The notes: a model not told the origin generated them from the sequence alone. DNA of 64,000 nt from a bacterium (GCA_016125045.1 WGML01000005.1:62001-126000), one strand, 5' to 3'; shown: positions 46,018 through 56,251, counted from the first letter of the stretch. Numbers and translations are program-made.

Positions 46018-49000
46018 TTGAGCATTCTCGTCGGCCTCCATCATCTCACCCGCTACACCTACGATCGACCGATCGAACTCGGGCCGCAGACGATCCGGCT
46101 TCGCCCGGCCCCGCACGCCCGTGCGCAGATCCAGTCCTACTCCCTTCGGATTGCCCCGGACGGCCATTTCATCAACTGGCAGCAGGACCCGTTCGGCAAC
46201 TTCCTCGCGCGCGTCGTGTTTCCCGAAAAGGTGAAATCCTTCGAGATCGAGGTGGATCTCGTCACATCGATCCGGGTCTTCAACCCGTTCGACTTCTTCC
46301 TCGAAGACTACGCCAGGGACTTTCCCTTCGCCTACGAGCCCGGCCTGCGGGAGGAACTCGCGCCCTATCTTGAGATCAAGGACGCCGGCCCCGCCCTGCT
46401 CGGCTGGCTGAGCCGCGTCGACCGCACGCCGCGCGGCATGGTGGATTTCCTCGTCGGCGCCAATCAGCTTCTCAACCAGAGCCTGACCTACACCGTTCGC
46501 CTCGAGCCCGGAATCCAGACGCCGGAGGAAAGCCTCGCCCTCGGTTCGGGGTCGTGCCGCGACATGGCCTGGATGCTCTGCCAGGCGCTTCGGCACCTGG
46601 GGCTCGCAACAAGGTTCGCCTCCGGCTATCTGATCCAGCTGAAAGCGGACGTGAAATCGCTCGACGGACCGTCCGGAACCGAGGTCGACTTCACTGATCT
46701 CCACGCCTGGACCGAGGTCTATCTTCCCGGCGCGGGCTGGGTCGGCCTTGATCCCACATCCGGCCTGTTCGCGGGCGAGGGGCATATCCCGCTCTGCTGC
46801 ACGCCGAACCCGTCCAGCGCGGCCCCCGTCACCGGGCTGATCGAAGGCGGCGCCCACGCCACCCTTCATCACGAGATGTCCATCACCCGCATCGTCGAGG
46901 CCCCGCGCGTGACACGTCCACTGCCCGAGGGCGGCTGGGAGCGCATCGACGCGCTCGGCGCGGAGGTCGACAAGCGCCTCGCCGCCGCCGACGTCCGCCT
47001 GACCATGGGCGGGGAGCCGACCTTCGTCTCACTCGACGACCGCGAGGGCCAGACCTGGCACTACACCGCGCTCGGCGGCGAGAAAAAGCCCCTCGCCAAA
47101 GCCCTGATGCAGCGGCTTCGCGACCGGTTCGCGCCGGGCGGGCTGCCAATTTTCACGCAAGGCAAATGGTATCCGGGCGAAATCCTGCCTCGCTGGGCGA
47201 TGCCTTGCTTCTGGCGGCGCGACGGCCAGCCGATGTGGGCCTCACCGGACCTCCTCGCCGACCCGGACAAGCCGCTCGGCCACGACGCCGCGACGGCCGG
47301 ACGTTTCCTCGGCGCGCTCGCCGAACGCCTGGGCGTACCGTCCGACTATGTTCTGCCCGTCCGGGAAGACGCGCCTTACTATCTCTGGCGGGACCGCAAA
47401 CTCCCGCAAACGGACGAGATTCTCGCCGCCAGCCTGTTCGAGCGCGCCGAGCGCGAGCGCCTCCAGGCGCTGATGGAGGGCGATCTCAACGCCCCGGTCG
47501 GCTACGCCATGCCGCTCCATTTCTCCCACCGCCGCGAGCGCTGGATCAGCAACCGTTGGCGCTTTCGCGGCCCCCACCTCATCGCCCTCACCGGGGACTC
47601 GCCGATCGGCCTGCGGCTGCCGCTCGCCAGCCTGCCCTCGCCAAAGGATGCCGATCTCGAAATCGCGCCGGAGCGCAGCACGTTCGACCGCCCGAAGCCG
47701 CTGGCGTCGCATGCGGCCTTCACCAAGGCGGCGAGAGCCCGAAAACCCTCCGACGCCGCGTTCCGCGACGATCCGAACGGACTGATCCGCAGCGCGATCT
47801 GCGTCGAAGCGCGCGGCGGAGTGCTCCATGTGTTTCTGCCGCCGGTCGCATGGGCCGAGCACGCGCTCGACCTCATCGCCGCCATCGAGCTCACGGCCGC
47901 CGAGTTGAAGACGCCCGTCGTTCTCGAGGGCTACACACCGCCCTTCGATTCCCGGCTCGCGCATTTCAGCGTGACCCCGGACCCGGGCGTGATCGAGGTC
48001 AACATCCAGCCCTGCGCGAACTGGGAGGAGCTCAAATCCGTCACCTTCGGCGTCTATGAAGACGCCCGCGCCTCACGCCTGTCGACCGAGAAATTCCTCA
48101 TCGACGGCCGCCGCGTCGGCACGGGCGGCGGCAACCACATCGTCGTCGGCGCCGCCTCGCCGGACGACAGCCCGTTCCTGCGCCGGCCGGACCTTCTGCG
48201 CAGCATGCTCGGCTTCTGGCAGAACCATCCATCGCTCTCCTACCTGTTCGCGGGCCTCTATATCGGGCCGACAAGCCAGTCGCCGCGCGTCGACGAAGCC
48301 CGGCACGACTCGCTCTACGAACTCGAGATCGCGTTCCAGCAGATCACCGATGACGCCAAGGTTGCGCCCTGGATGGTCGACCGGCTGTTCCGCAATCTCC
48401 TCGTCGACCTGACCGGCAACACGCACCGGGCCGAGTTCTGCATCGACAAGCTGTACAGCCCGGACAGCGACCGCGGGCGGCTCGGACTGCTCGAAATGCG
48501 CGGCTTCGAAATGACCCCGCATCCGCAGATGAATCTCGTCCAGGCGCTGCTCCTGCGGGCGCTCATCGCCCATTTCTGGACGACCCCCCACCGTGCGCCG
48601 CTCGTGCGCTGGGGCAACCGGCTGCACGACGAATTCATGCTGCCGCACTTCATCGCGCAGGACTTTGCAAGCGTCCTCCGCGCGCTGCGGCAGGGCGGCT
48701 TCGCCTTCGAGGACAGCTGGTTTGCCCCCTTCTTCGCCTTCCGCTTCCCCGAGGCCGGCCGCGTGCAGGTCGGCGGCGTCGAACTGGTGATCCACAACGC
48801 GCTTGAACCCTGGCCGGTGATGGGTGAGGAGCCCGCGGGCGGCGGGGTCAGCCGCTCGGTCGACGCCACGGTCGAGCGTCTTCAGGTGACGGCGAGCGGC
48901 CTCGTCGAGGGGCGGCATGTGATCACCTGCAACGGCCGCCGCGTGCCCCTGTCCCCGACGCACGAGGCCGGGACCTCCGTCGCCGGCGTCCGCTTCAAGG

Positions 49001-49293
49001 CCTGGGCGCAACCCTCAAGCCTTCATCCGGGGATCGAACCGCACGCCCCGCTCGTGTTTGATGTCTTCGACCTGGAGAGCGGGCGGTCGCTTGGCGGCTG
49101 CCGATACCATGTCGCTCACCCCGGCGGCCGCAGTCATGATCGTTTCCCGGTCAACGAGAACGAGGCGGAGGGACGAAAGCTGTCGCGCTTCGAGGCGATG
49201 GGCCATACGCCCGGACGCGCGATCCCGCCGGTCGAGCCCCGCAATCCGGACTTTCCACGCACGCTCGATCTCCGGTTCCGGCCTGCGTCCTGA
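46018..49293 (+). CDS. Large transglutaminase/DUF2126 fusion protein
   Basis: TTG start; Tgase triad GSCRDMAWML, LHAWTEVYLPG, GLDPTSG; DUF2126 region LTMGGEPTFVSLDDREGQTWHYTALG...; 1091 aa. Confidence 0.92.
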   Translation: MSILVGLHHLTRYTYDRPIELGPQTIRLRPAPHARAQIQSYSLRIAPDGHFINWQQDPFGNFLARVVFPEKVKSFEIEVDLVTSIRVFNPFDFFLEDYARDFPFAYEPGLREELAPYLEIKDAGPALLGWLSRVDRTPRGMVDFLVGANQLLNQSLTYTVRLEPGIQTPEESLALGSGSCRDMAWMLCQALRHLGLATRFASGYLIQLKADVKSLDGPSGTEVDFTDLHAWTEVYLPGAGWVGLDPTSGLFAGEGHIPLCCTPNPSSAAPVTGLIEGGAHATLHHEMSITRIVEAPRVTRPLPEGGWERIDALGAEVDKRLAAADVRLTMGGEPTFVSLDDREGQTWHYTALGGEKKPLAKALMQRLRDRFAPGGLPIFTQGKWYPGEILPRWAMPCFWRRDGQPMWASPDLLADPDKPLGHDAATAGRFLGALAERLGVPSDYVLPVREDAPYYLWRDRKLPQTDEILAASLFERAERERLQALMEGDLNAPVGYAMPLHFSHRRERWISNRWRFRGPHLIALTGDSPIGLRLPLASLPSPKDADLEIAPERSTFDRPKPLASHAAFTKAARARKPSDAAFRDDPNGLIRSAICVEARGGVLHVFLPPVAWAEHALDLIAAIELTAAELKTPVVLEGYTPPFDSRLAHFSVTPDPGVIEVNIQPCANWEELKSVTFGVYEDARASRLSTEKFLIDGRRVGTGGGNHIVVGAASPDDSPFLRRPDLLRSMLGFWQNHPSLSYLFAGLYIGPTSQSPRVDEARHDSLYELEIAFQQITDDAKVAPWMVDRLFRNLLVDLTGNTHRAEFCIDKLYSPDSDRGRLGLLEMRGFEMTPHPQMNLVQALLLRALIAHFWTTPHRAPLVRWGNRLHDEFMLPHFIAQDFASVLRALRQGGFAFEDSWFAPFFAFRFPEAGRVQVGGVELVIHNALEPWPVMGEEPAGGGVSRSVDATVERLQVTASGLVEGRHVITCNGRRVPLSPTHEAGTSVAGVRFKAWAQPSSLHPGIEPHAPLVFDVFDLESGRSLGGCRYHVAHPGGRSHDRFPVNENEAEGRKLSRFEAMGHTPGRAIPPVEPRNPDFPRTLDLRFRPAS

Positions 49294-49396
49294 CCAGAGC
49301 GCGCGCCGATCCCCGCGGGACTCGCGGCCGCGACGCTCCACCGGACAGGGTCAGCCGACCGGCCGCTGATCTGTCAAACGCGGGTCGCGGCGCAAT

Positions 49397-50713
49397 CTAG
49401 TCCGCGCCCTTGGCGCTCGCTTTCAGACGCGCCCTGAGTTCCGCGCCGGTGACCGTAGGCGGCAGGATCGGCGCGTCGGGGCCGGCCAGAATGACGCCAT
49501 CGCTGTCCGGGACAAGTCCGTCCGTGACGCGGAACCTGTTGGAGAAGAAGGCGTGGAGGCTGGGGCCCATGGGCGGCGCCTCGCTCTTGTAGGACCGAAC
49601 CCCGGAGACCTTGCGGCTCGCGTCCGGCGTCATCACGTAGGCCCGCACCGCATCTATCTTCAGCGCGAACGAAATGTGAGTCTTTTCGCCATTGGCCCCG
49701 TCCGGACTGTAGTCCGCGCCGCGTTTCAGGGCGTTCCACACCCCCGGCAATTCGGCCCACGTCAGCTGCTCGATGACCGAGCCGCGGGCTTCGACCATGC
49801 CCTGATACAGACGCTTCCACGGACGGTATCCGGCCAGAATCCCGCTCAGCGATCCGTCGTCCTTCATCGTCAGCTGGAGCTGCGCCTGGAGCAGTTGCAG
49901 CTCGCGCGCGTAGCTCGGATCCCGGAGCCAGATCTCCTTCGTCGGACTGGTCGATACGATGACGCCGTCGACGGTCTTCGCCTCGAGGATCGCCTCAAAC
50001 CTCGCATGCGGCTGGATCCGGAAGGTGTAGCCCGTCGCGATGTCGCCATTGCCATCCTTCACCAGCTTGTCGGTGCTGTCGTAGAAGCCGACCCGCACCT
50101 TGTCGTCGTTCATCGGATCGTCGCCCTCGCCGGAGGCGACGATCAGCACCGTCCAGCGACCCTCGCGCATCTCGTCATTGCGCGATTCCGCATTGTAGGA
50201 GAGGCGCGGCGGTCCGCGGAAATACTTCCAGCAGCCCATCGTGCGGTAGAACTGATTGTCGATGCCGGTGGTCTTTCCATCGACGCTGACAAAGCCGTTG
50301 GTCTTGTCGCCGTCCAGATCGAGGCCCTCGCCGATCGTCCCGGTGACGCCCTGCATGCCGGGATCCGCGGCCAGTTCAGGATGGACATAGACGTTCGCCC
50401 TGCCCTCGCCGCGAAACGCCATCTGATTCTGGCCGTGATTGGGGACGCGATAGGGGTGCGAGGGGTCGCGAAGCCAGAGCGCTTCCTGCTCCGTGTACCC
50501 CGCCTTCTTGAGGACGCCGATCCAGTCGGGCTCCGGGTTTGTGCCTTTCGGACAATCCGTTCCCGGATCGATGATCCCCGTCTCGGCGCCGTAATAATGC
50601 GCCGGCTCATACCATTCGATGGCCCACGTCCGTGTCCATTCGGCGCTCGCCGCGCCGTGCGCGGCGGCCATGAGAAGGGCGAGACCAGCCGCCTTGGCGA
50701 ACGGAAGTTTCAT
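49397..50713 (-). CDS. Hypothetical secreted protein, third gene of DUF1592/DUF1552 operon
   Basis: Signal peptide MKLPFAKAAGLALLMAAAHGAASA; no family recognised; starts 9 bp after DUF1552 stop. Confidence 0.75.
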   Translation of the reverse strand: MKLPFAKAAGLALLMAAAHGAASAEWTRTWAIEWYEPAHYYGAETGIIDPGTDCPKGTNPEPDWIGVLKKAGYTEQEALWLRDPSHPYRVPNHGQNQMAFRGEGRANVYVHPELAADPGMQGVTGTIGEGLDLDGDKTNGFVSVDGKTTGIDNQFYRTMGCWKYFRGPPRLSYNAESRNDEMREGRWTVLIVASGEGDDPMNDDKVRVGFYDSTDKLVKDGNGDIATGYTFRIQPHARFEAILEAKTVDGVIVSTSPTKEIWLRDPSYARELQLLQAQLQLTMKDDGSLSGILAGYRPWKRLYQGMVEARGSVIEQLTWAELPGVWNALKRGADYSPDGANGEKTHISFALKIDAVRAYVMTPDASRKVSGVRSYKSEAPPMGPSLHAFFSNRFRVTDGLVPDSDGVILAGPDAPILPPTVTGAELRARLKASAKGAD

Positions 50714-50722
50714 CGCGCGCTC

Positions 50723-52075
50723 CTATGCCATGACTTCAGTGACGGGCCGCGACGTGCGCATGGCGCCCATGCCGAATTCGCCCCTCGGCACGCCGACGAG
50801 CTGCTGGGCCGTCAGGGACAGTCGGGTGATCGGTTCGCCCTTGGAGGCGATATGCTGGCCGGCGATGTGGCGGCCGCCCGCGCCGCCGGCGAACAGCACG
50901 GGAATATTCTCGAGCGAATGGATCTTGGCGTAGCCGGTGTCGGAGAACGCCATGACCAGCATGTGATCGAGCAGCGTCCCCTCGCCTTCCTGTATCGCCT
51001 CCATCTCGTTGAGGAAGTCGCCGAACGCCCCCATCACCAGGCCCGCGAGTTCGCTCGTCTTGGGCTGATAGCCGAGGGTCGTGTCGGTCGGCTCGTCATG
51101 CGTGATCTGGTGATAGGTCTTCTGCTCACCGGCGATATAGGTGATCGATGTGCCCGGCGTGTGCACGAAGTTGAACACGCGCGTCTGGTTGCAGGCGAGC
51201 CCCATGGCGAGCAGTTTCGCCAGCATTTTCGAATTCGCGTTCACGACATCGATGGTGACGGAATTGCCGAGGTCCTTTGGCGCGTCTGGAACCTCGCACG
51301 CTTCGCAGGGCTCTGGACGCTGCAGCTGGATTTCGAGCTGTTTCTCGATCTCGCGCAGCGAGGTGAAATACTGGTCCAGCTTCAGCTGGTCCGAACGGCC
51401 GACTTCCGAGATCAGCGCCTTGCGCTGTTCGGCGATGCCGGAGAGGACGCTGCGCCTCAGGACGATGCTCGGATCAGGCGTCCAGTTGGGATCATTCGGA
51501 TCCTGGAAGCCCTCGCCGAACAGTCGCTGGTAGAGTTCAAGCGGCGTTGTCTCCGGCGTCGCGAAAGTGGCTCCGTTCCGGGTCGAGTGGCAGGCGGACT
51601 GGCCGCCGGACGCCGCGACGTCGACTTGCTTGAACCGCATGCCGGCGCCAAGCGCGTCCGCGACCGCCGTGTCGAAGGACGGTCCCGCCATCACCCGGTT
51701 CCTCGCCGGCGCCTCGCCGCCGAGGATCGCCGCATGGCCGCTCCAGTGGACGACGTTGGGCTTGCCGTCGCCGATGACCCGAAAGCCCGAAAACACCGAA
51801 ACCTTGTGCCGCAAGTGCTTGATCGATATCAGCTCGGGCGTCGCCTCGTAGCCGCGGCCAACGGTTTCCGGCACCCAGCGCGATCCGCCCAGCGGCGTGT
51901 CGGTGAGGCCGAGCCCCCAGAAATAGGTGCCGAACCGTGTCGGCAGCGCCGCCTTGTCGGCGTAGGCGGACCCATTGCCGTTGAGGAAGGCGTCGAGCGC
52001 GGGAACGCCGACGCAGACGCCTGCGCCCGCGACCGCTCCGCGCAGGATCGAGCGGCGGTTGAATCTCTTGGTCAT
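50723..52075 (-). CDS. DUF1552 domain-containing protein with Tat-like signal
   Basis: MTKRFNRRSILRGAVAGAGVCVGVPALDAFLNGNG; ARNRVMAGPSFDTAVADALG; adjacent to DUF1592 gene. Confidence 0.9.
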   Translation of the reverse strand: MTKRFNRRSILRGAVAGAGVCVGVPALDAFLNGNGSAYADKAALPTRFGTYFWGLGLTDTPLGGSRWVPETVGRGYEATPELISIKHLRHKVSVFSGFRVIGDGKPNVVHWSGHAAILGGEAPARNRVMAGPSFDTAVADALGAGMRFKQVDVAASGGQSACHSTRNGATFATPETTPLELYQRLFGEGFQDPNDPNWTPDPSIVLRRSVLSGIAEQRKALISEVGRSDQLKLDQYFTSLREIEKQLEIQLQRPEPCEACEVPDAPKDLGNSVTIDVVNANSKMLAKLLAMGLACNQTRVFNFVHTPGTSITYIAGEQKTYHQITHDEPTDTTLGYQPKTSELAGLVMGAFGDFLNEMEAIQEGEGTLLDHMLVMAFSDTGYAKIHSLENIPVLFAGGAGGRHIAGQHIASKGEPITRLSLTAQQLVGVPRGEFGMGAMRTSRPVTEVMA

Positions 52076-53838
52076 TGTCCTCCTCCTGAGGCGGCTGGCC
52101 GTGTCGATGTGTCTGCGTGCGTGGTTCCAGGACCCGCCGGAACGCCCTCTGGCGGGCGCACCGTCAGGAAGTTCGGATGGGTGAGGATCGTCCGGTACAG
52201 CGCCTTCATCCGATAGCCGGCGCCCGCGAACGCCTCCTGCTGTTTTGCGAGCAGCGCGTACTCGTCCGTCGCCGTCGTGCGTCCGACGCTGTAGGCGTGC
52301 ACCTTGCGAACCAGGCAGGCCGGCACCAGGGGGTGACCGGAAAGATAGTCTCCGAGCCCTTGCGCGCCGGAGAAGGTCTGCCCGCCGATACTGGCGCTGA
52401 CGTCGATCACCTCGCCGTTTTCAAGCAGCCTGTACTGGCCGAGCCCGTCGAAGTGTTCGAGCGCGAGGCCGGCCGGATCGGAAATCATGTGGCAGGTCGA
52501 GCAGCCGGTGTTGCTCATGTGATCGATCAGGCGGGCGCGCACGGTGCCGTTCTCCAGCGCCTGCACCTTGGAAAAGTCGACATCCGGCGGGGGATCGGGG
52601 GTGGCGACGCACAGGAAGATGTCGTGCAGCCTGACGCCTCGCACGGTGGGCGAGGAACTCCCGGGATGGGAGAACAGGGACAGGAACGTGACCTGGGTCA
52701 GCACGCCCGAGCGCTCACTGTCCTTGTCGAACGTGTGTCGCGACCACGGTTCGGCTGATGCGTAGGGCACATCATAGACGGCCGCCAGCGTGCGGTTGAG
52801 GAAGGTGTCGCGGCTCGTGAACACCTCCCGATAGTCGCGATCACGCGCGACGAGATGGTCAACAAGGAATCTCAGCGTCTCCTCGCGCGCGCTGTCGGCG
52901 ACCGCCTGCGAGAATTTCGGATAGGTGAGCGAGTCCTTGGTGAGCGTGTCGAACGCCTCGAACTGCATCATGTCGGTGAAGAAGGCGCGCACGCCGCGTT
53001 CGAGCTTGGGCGACGCGAGCATCCGCTCGACCTCGGCCGCCAGTCCCTCCTCGTCATGCAGCTCGCCATTGGCGGCCGCCCGCAGCAACGCCGCATCCGG
53101 CGGGCCGTCCCAGAGCACGAAGGAGAGCCTTGATGCAATCGTGTAGGCGTCGAAACGGTGGGCGCCGGGTTTCGCCGGGTCCGGCTCGGCCGCCTCGACG
53201 CGGAACAGAAAATCGGGCGACATCAGCATGGCGACGAGGGCGTGCTGGACGCCCGTATCGAAGTCTCCGGTCTCCGTGCGCGCCTTGTCCCAGACCGCGA
53301 CGAACCCCTCGATCTCGGGGGCGGACAGGGGACGACGAAAAAGCTGCTGGCCCCTGCCCTTGATGAAGGCCGTCGCGCAGTCGGCCGCCGCCTGCGCTTC
53401 CGGATCGGCGCCGCAGCCGATCAGCGCATCTCGGGCCTTGTTCGTCACCACCTGTTCGGCGATCGAACGGGCGACCGAGTAATACTGTTCCAGTCCGCTC
53501 GTGGTGATGGACAGGCGGCGGTTGCCGATCGCCTGGAGACCATCTTCGCGCATTTCGGGTTCAAACCTGGCGTTGATCTGAACGGCGTCTGCGAACATGT
53601 CGGCGATCACATTGCGATACTGACTCTCGGTCAGCCGGCGGTAGGCGGCGTTGAACGCTGTCTTGTCCTGATAGGGGGCGTAGCTTGCGTCGGGGGCGGC
53701 GTCGGGCCGCTCCCCGGCGCCCGCCCCGGCGCTTGCCTGGCTGGCGAGACCCGCCCCGACGTCGGCTGTCGTCTCCACCGACGGGCTCGCGCACCCGAAA
53801 AGCCCCGCGCACAGGACGCCAAGCAACCGTCGTCTCAT
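52072..53838 (-). CDS. DUF1592/DUF1588/DUF1585 domain lipoprotein with one CxxCH heme motif
   Basis: Lipobox MRRRLLGVLCAGLFGCA (ATG at 53838); RLTESQYRNVIADMF, RLSFVLWDGPPDAALL, TGCSTCHMISDPAGLALEHFDGLGQYR; ATGA overlap with DUF1552 gene. Confidence 0.9.
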   Translation of the reverse strand: MRRRLLGVLCAGLFGCASPSVETTADVGAGLASQASAGAGAGERPDAAPDASYAPYQDKTAFNAAYRRLTESQYRNVIADMFADAVQINARFEPEMREDGLQAIGNRRLSITTSGLEQYYSVARSIAEQVVTNKARDALIGCGADPEAQAAADCATAFIKGRGQQLFRRPLSAPEIEGFVAVWDKARTETGDFDTGVQHALVAMLMSPDFLFRVEAAEPDPAKPGAHRFDAYTIASRLSFVLWDGPPDAALLRAAANGELHDEEGLAAEVERMLASPKLERGVRAFFTDMMQFEAFDTLTKDSLTYPKFSQAVADSAREETLRFLVDHLVARDRDYREVFTSRDTFLNRTLAAVYDVPYASAEPWSRHTFDKDSERSGVLTQVTFLSLFSHPGSSSPTVRGVRLHDIFLCVATPDPPPDVDFSKVQALENGTVRARLIDHMSNTGCSTCHMISDPAGLALEHFDGLGQYRLLENGEVIDVSASIGGQTFSGAQGLGDYLSGHPLVPACLVRKVHAYSVGRTTATDEYALLAKQQEAFAGAGYRMKALYRTILTHPNFLTVRPPEGVPAGPGTTHADTSTRPAASGGGQ

Positions 53839-53987
53839 ATCCAGGCGCACCTTGTTCGCTCCCCAGGATCGGCGCGACCGGAAGACCGGCGCCCCGGTCA
53901 TGTCATCGGTGGTTTTCTGGGCGTCAAACCCGGGCGGTCTTTGCGCCGCCAACCACAGGAAAGCTTGCTATTGGACGGACATATAGT

Positions 53988-54045
53988 CAATCAGTCGGGG
54001 GTCAGACAGCCAGGAGCCAATCAGTCGGGGGCCAATCAGTCGGGG
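53988..54045. repeat. Three direct repeats of CAATCAGTCGGGG upstream of the DUF1592 operon
   Basis: Exact 13-mers at 53988, 54018 and 54033 (spacings 30 and 15 bp). Confidence 0.85.
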
Positions 54046-54250
54046 ACGGGCCGAGGTCGCGTCAGGGCAGATCATGACAATCGCCTCGCGCGTGTCGACA
54101 GGCTCGCGACGCCGCCCTGCCCCGACCGCGTCAGACGAGCTGCTTTGCGAACGCCGATGAGTCGGGAAGATTTCGTCCACTTCCCGGCAACTCAAAGGTT
54201 TGTTGGTTCGGGCCGTCGGCGAGGTCCGCGCATCGCCCGGTGTGCGGCGG

Positions 54251-56251
54251 CTACTCCAACGGCTTCATGCGGATCGACATCTGATATTCATAACCCTGCC
54301 CTTCCGCGGCCTTCGCCGACACCTCTTTTTGGTAGGCGCCCGGCAGGCTGATCGTCTGGACATTTGGAAAACCGGGAGGGGATTCCCAGTCGCAACGGAC
54401 GAGCCCGCGGTCGCTAGGCGGCCTCATGCAGGTCGGCTCCGCACCGATGAGCCTCGAAAGACTGGCGACGACGGCCTCGGGCGTCCGCGCCGGATCGAGC
54501 GTTCTCTCGAAAAAAGTCCACTGGAGCCCGAGTCGTGGCATCGATTTCGGGCCGTCGATGCTCACCCTGCTTCGGTCAAACTCACGGATGTAATAGGGGC
54601 CCGGAAACCCGTTCGCCTCCAACCACGCCGCCGCCTCCACCTTCGTGCCAGTGCGCAGCGGACCCTCCGGGCCGAGCAGGCGTTCGAGCGTGAACACATC
54701 GCCGGACGTCCCTGCCGGCGCAGAGCCCGCCGGCGCCGGGGCCGGAGACGCGCCTGAGGACGCGCCTGAGGATGCCCTTTCCGGCGCAGCACCGATCAGA
54801 TGGCGCTCGCGCAGCTCGTCCAGCCGCTGGATCCGGCCCGCGAACAGCGCGGCCGCGTGCGCCCGCGGCGCGAAGAGCTTTTCCCGAAGAAGGTTGACGT
54901 CACCTTCAAGAGGGATTTCGAGGTCCTCTTCACGCCCCTGGGACGCCTGAGCGTAAGTTGTGTCCCGATCACGCGCTTGGATCGCCTCGTAAAACGATTG
55001 AGTCGGGGCCACCCCGATAAACACCTGCGCGATCAGTCCGCACCCCCAAGGCCCGATGTCCTGCGTCGGGATCGAGGATCCCCTGGAAATGTTATCGTAC
55101 CAGTCGAAGTCTTGGAACGCCGTGACGCACGCCGTTCCGCTGTCCGGCCGGGCAGGTTGTCCGTCGGCCTCCAGGACCCAGACCATCGCCTGCGCGGGGC
55201 CTAGCGAGCGCACCTGCCGCATGTCCTCGCGCCGCCATGCGACCTCGCCGGCGTGAATCTGGTAGAAGGGCTCCCCCCACTTCGCGACGTAGCTGTCAGC
55301 CAGCCCCTCCAATTCGCGGCTAAGCCCCGTATTGCCCTCCTCGCGTACGAACGCAGTCACCAGGCCGTCATTCGGCCAGCCGGTACCAGCGCCGACGGCG
55401 AGCACGCCCTGAACGAGAGGACGTGCTGTGCCCGGACCGGCGACCCTCGCCTGCATCTGGCTGAACATGTACTGTTCCATCCTCGGGGGTTGGTATTGAA
55501 TGCTCTCCCACTCGCCCGTCTCCGGCTTCGGCCCAAGCCGGATGCCGCGAATATCAAAGCGGGCGTACGGGCCGCCGTCGATCCCTGTAGGCAGGTCGCG
55601 CACGCGCGTGACGACCTCAAGCCCACCGTCGAAGCTCCGTTCCCGCGTGCGTTCGTCGTGCGGGTTCTGGCTGGCGGCAACGGTATTCTGCGCCTGAAGG
55701 CGGACCGTTCCATCCCGCTGGCTCGTGAGGCTGAAGGGATAGCACCAGCCCGGCCGGCCGGTGTACTGGTCGGGCGTCACACCAAACGAAACGCTGGCCG
55801 CGTTCGGGTCGTCATTGCTCCAGGCCGTACACATCGCATGGCCGTTGTTGACAACGGCTGAGTAGGAACCGCTCTCTCCGAAGAACACGACGAGATCGAA
55901 AGGCCACATCCGGGAACTCGGAGCGGCCTGGGTGATCGCTTGGACCGCGTCATCCGACAGACGGATCTGCGTGTAGCCGCTCCAGTCGCCGCCGGCGTTT
56001 GCAGTCCGCGAGGGGCTCGCAGCCGTCTCGGTCGCCAAGGGACCGGAACGCTCGCTTGCCGGTGTCGATTCCTGCGTCACCGCGAGCTCAGCGCCGGCGC
56101 CCGCATCCGCCTCATTCGTCGCGGCTGGCTGACCGCAGGCTTGCGCGGCCAGCGTGAGGGCCAGCACGCAAGAAAGCAGTATTGGCCGGGAGACAGCAGA
56201 CTTGCCGATCTCGATGGCGCCCCGCCTCACCAACGCACACGAACCAGTCAT
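54251..56251 (-). CDS. Hypothetical lipoprotein, 666 aa
   Basis: ILLSCVLALTLAAQACGQPAATNE lipobox; strong codon bias-consistent ORF; no family recognised. Confidence 0.75.
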   Translation of the reverse strand: MTGSCALVRRGAIEIGKSAVSRPILLSCVLALTLAAQACGQPAATNEADAGAGAELAVTQESTPASERSGPLATETAASPSRTANAGGDWSGYTQIRLSDDAVQAITQAAPSSRMWPFDLVVFFGESGSYSAVVNNGHAMCTAWSNDDPNAASVSFGVTPDQYTGRPGWCYPFSLTSQRDGTVRLQAQNTVAASQNPHDERTRERSFDGGLEVVTRVRDLPTGIDGGPYARFDIRGIRLGPKPETGEWESIQYQPPRMEQYMFSQMQARVAGPGTARPLVQGVLAVGAGTGWPNDGLVTAFVREEGNTGLSRELEGLADSYVAKWGEPFYQIHAGEVAWRREDMRQVRSLGPAQAMVWVLEADGQPARPDSGTACVTAFQDFDWYDNISRGSSIPTQDIGPWGCGLIAQVFIGVAPTQSFYEAIQARDRDTTYAQASQGREEDLEIPLEGDVNLLREKLFAPRAHAAALFAGRIQRLDELRERHLIGAAPERASSGASSGASPAPAPAGSAPAGTSGDVFTLERLLGPEGPLRTGTKVEAAAWLEANGFPGPYYIREFDRSRVSIDGPKSMPRLGLQWTFFERTLDPARTPEAVVASLSRLIGAEPTCMRPPSDRGLVRCDWESPPGFPNVQTISLPGAYQKEVSAKAAEGQGYEYQMSIRMKPLE
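54747..54770 (-). repeat. 12-bp tandem repeat (GACGCGCCTGAG x2) in hypothetical lipoprotein gene
   Basis: Two exact adjacent copies, coding SSGASSGAS on the minus strand. Confidence 0.8.

Noticed and set aside
53988-54045. CRISPR array
   Set aside because: Repeats are 13 bp with 2-17 bp gaps, three copies only, no cas genes.
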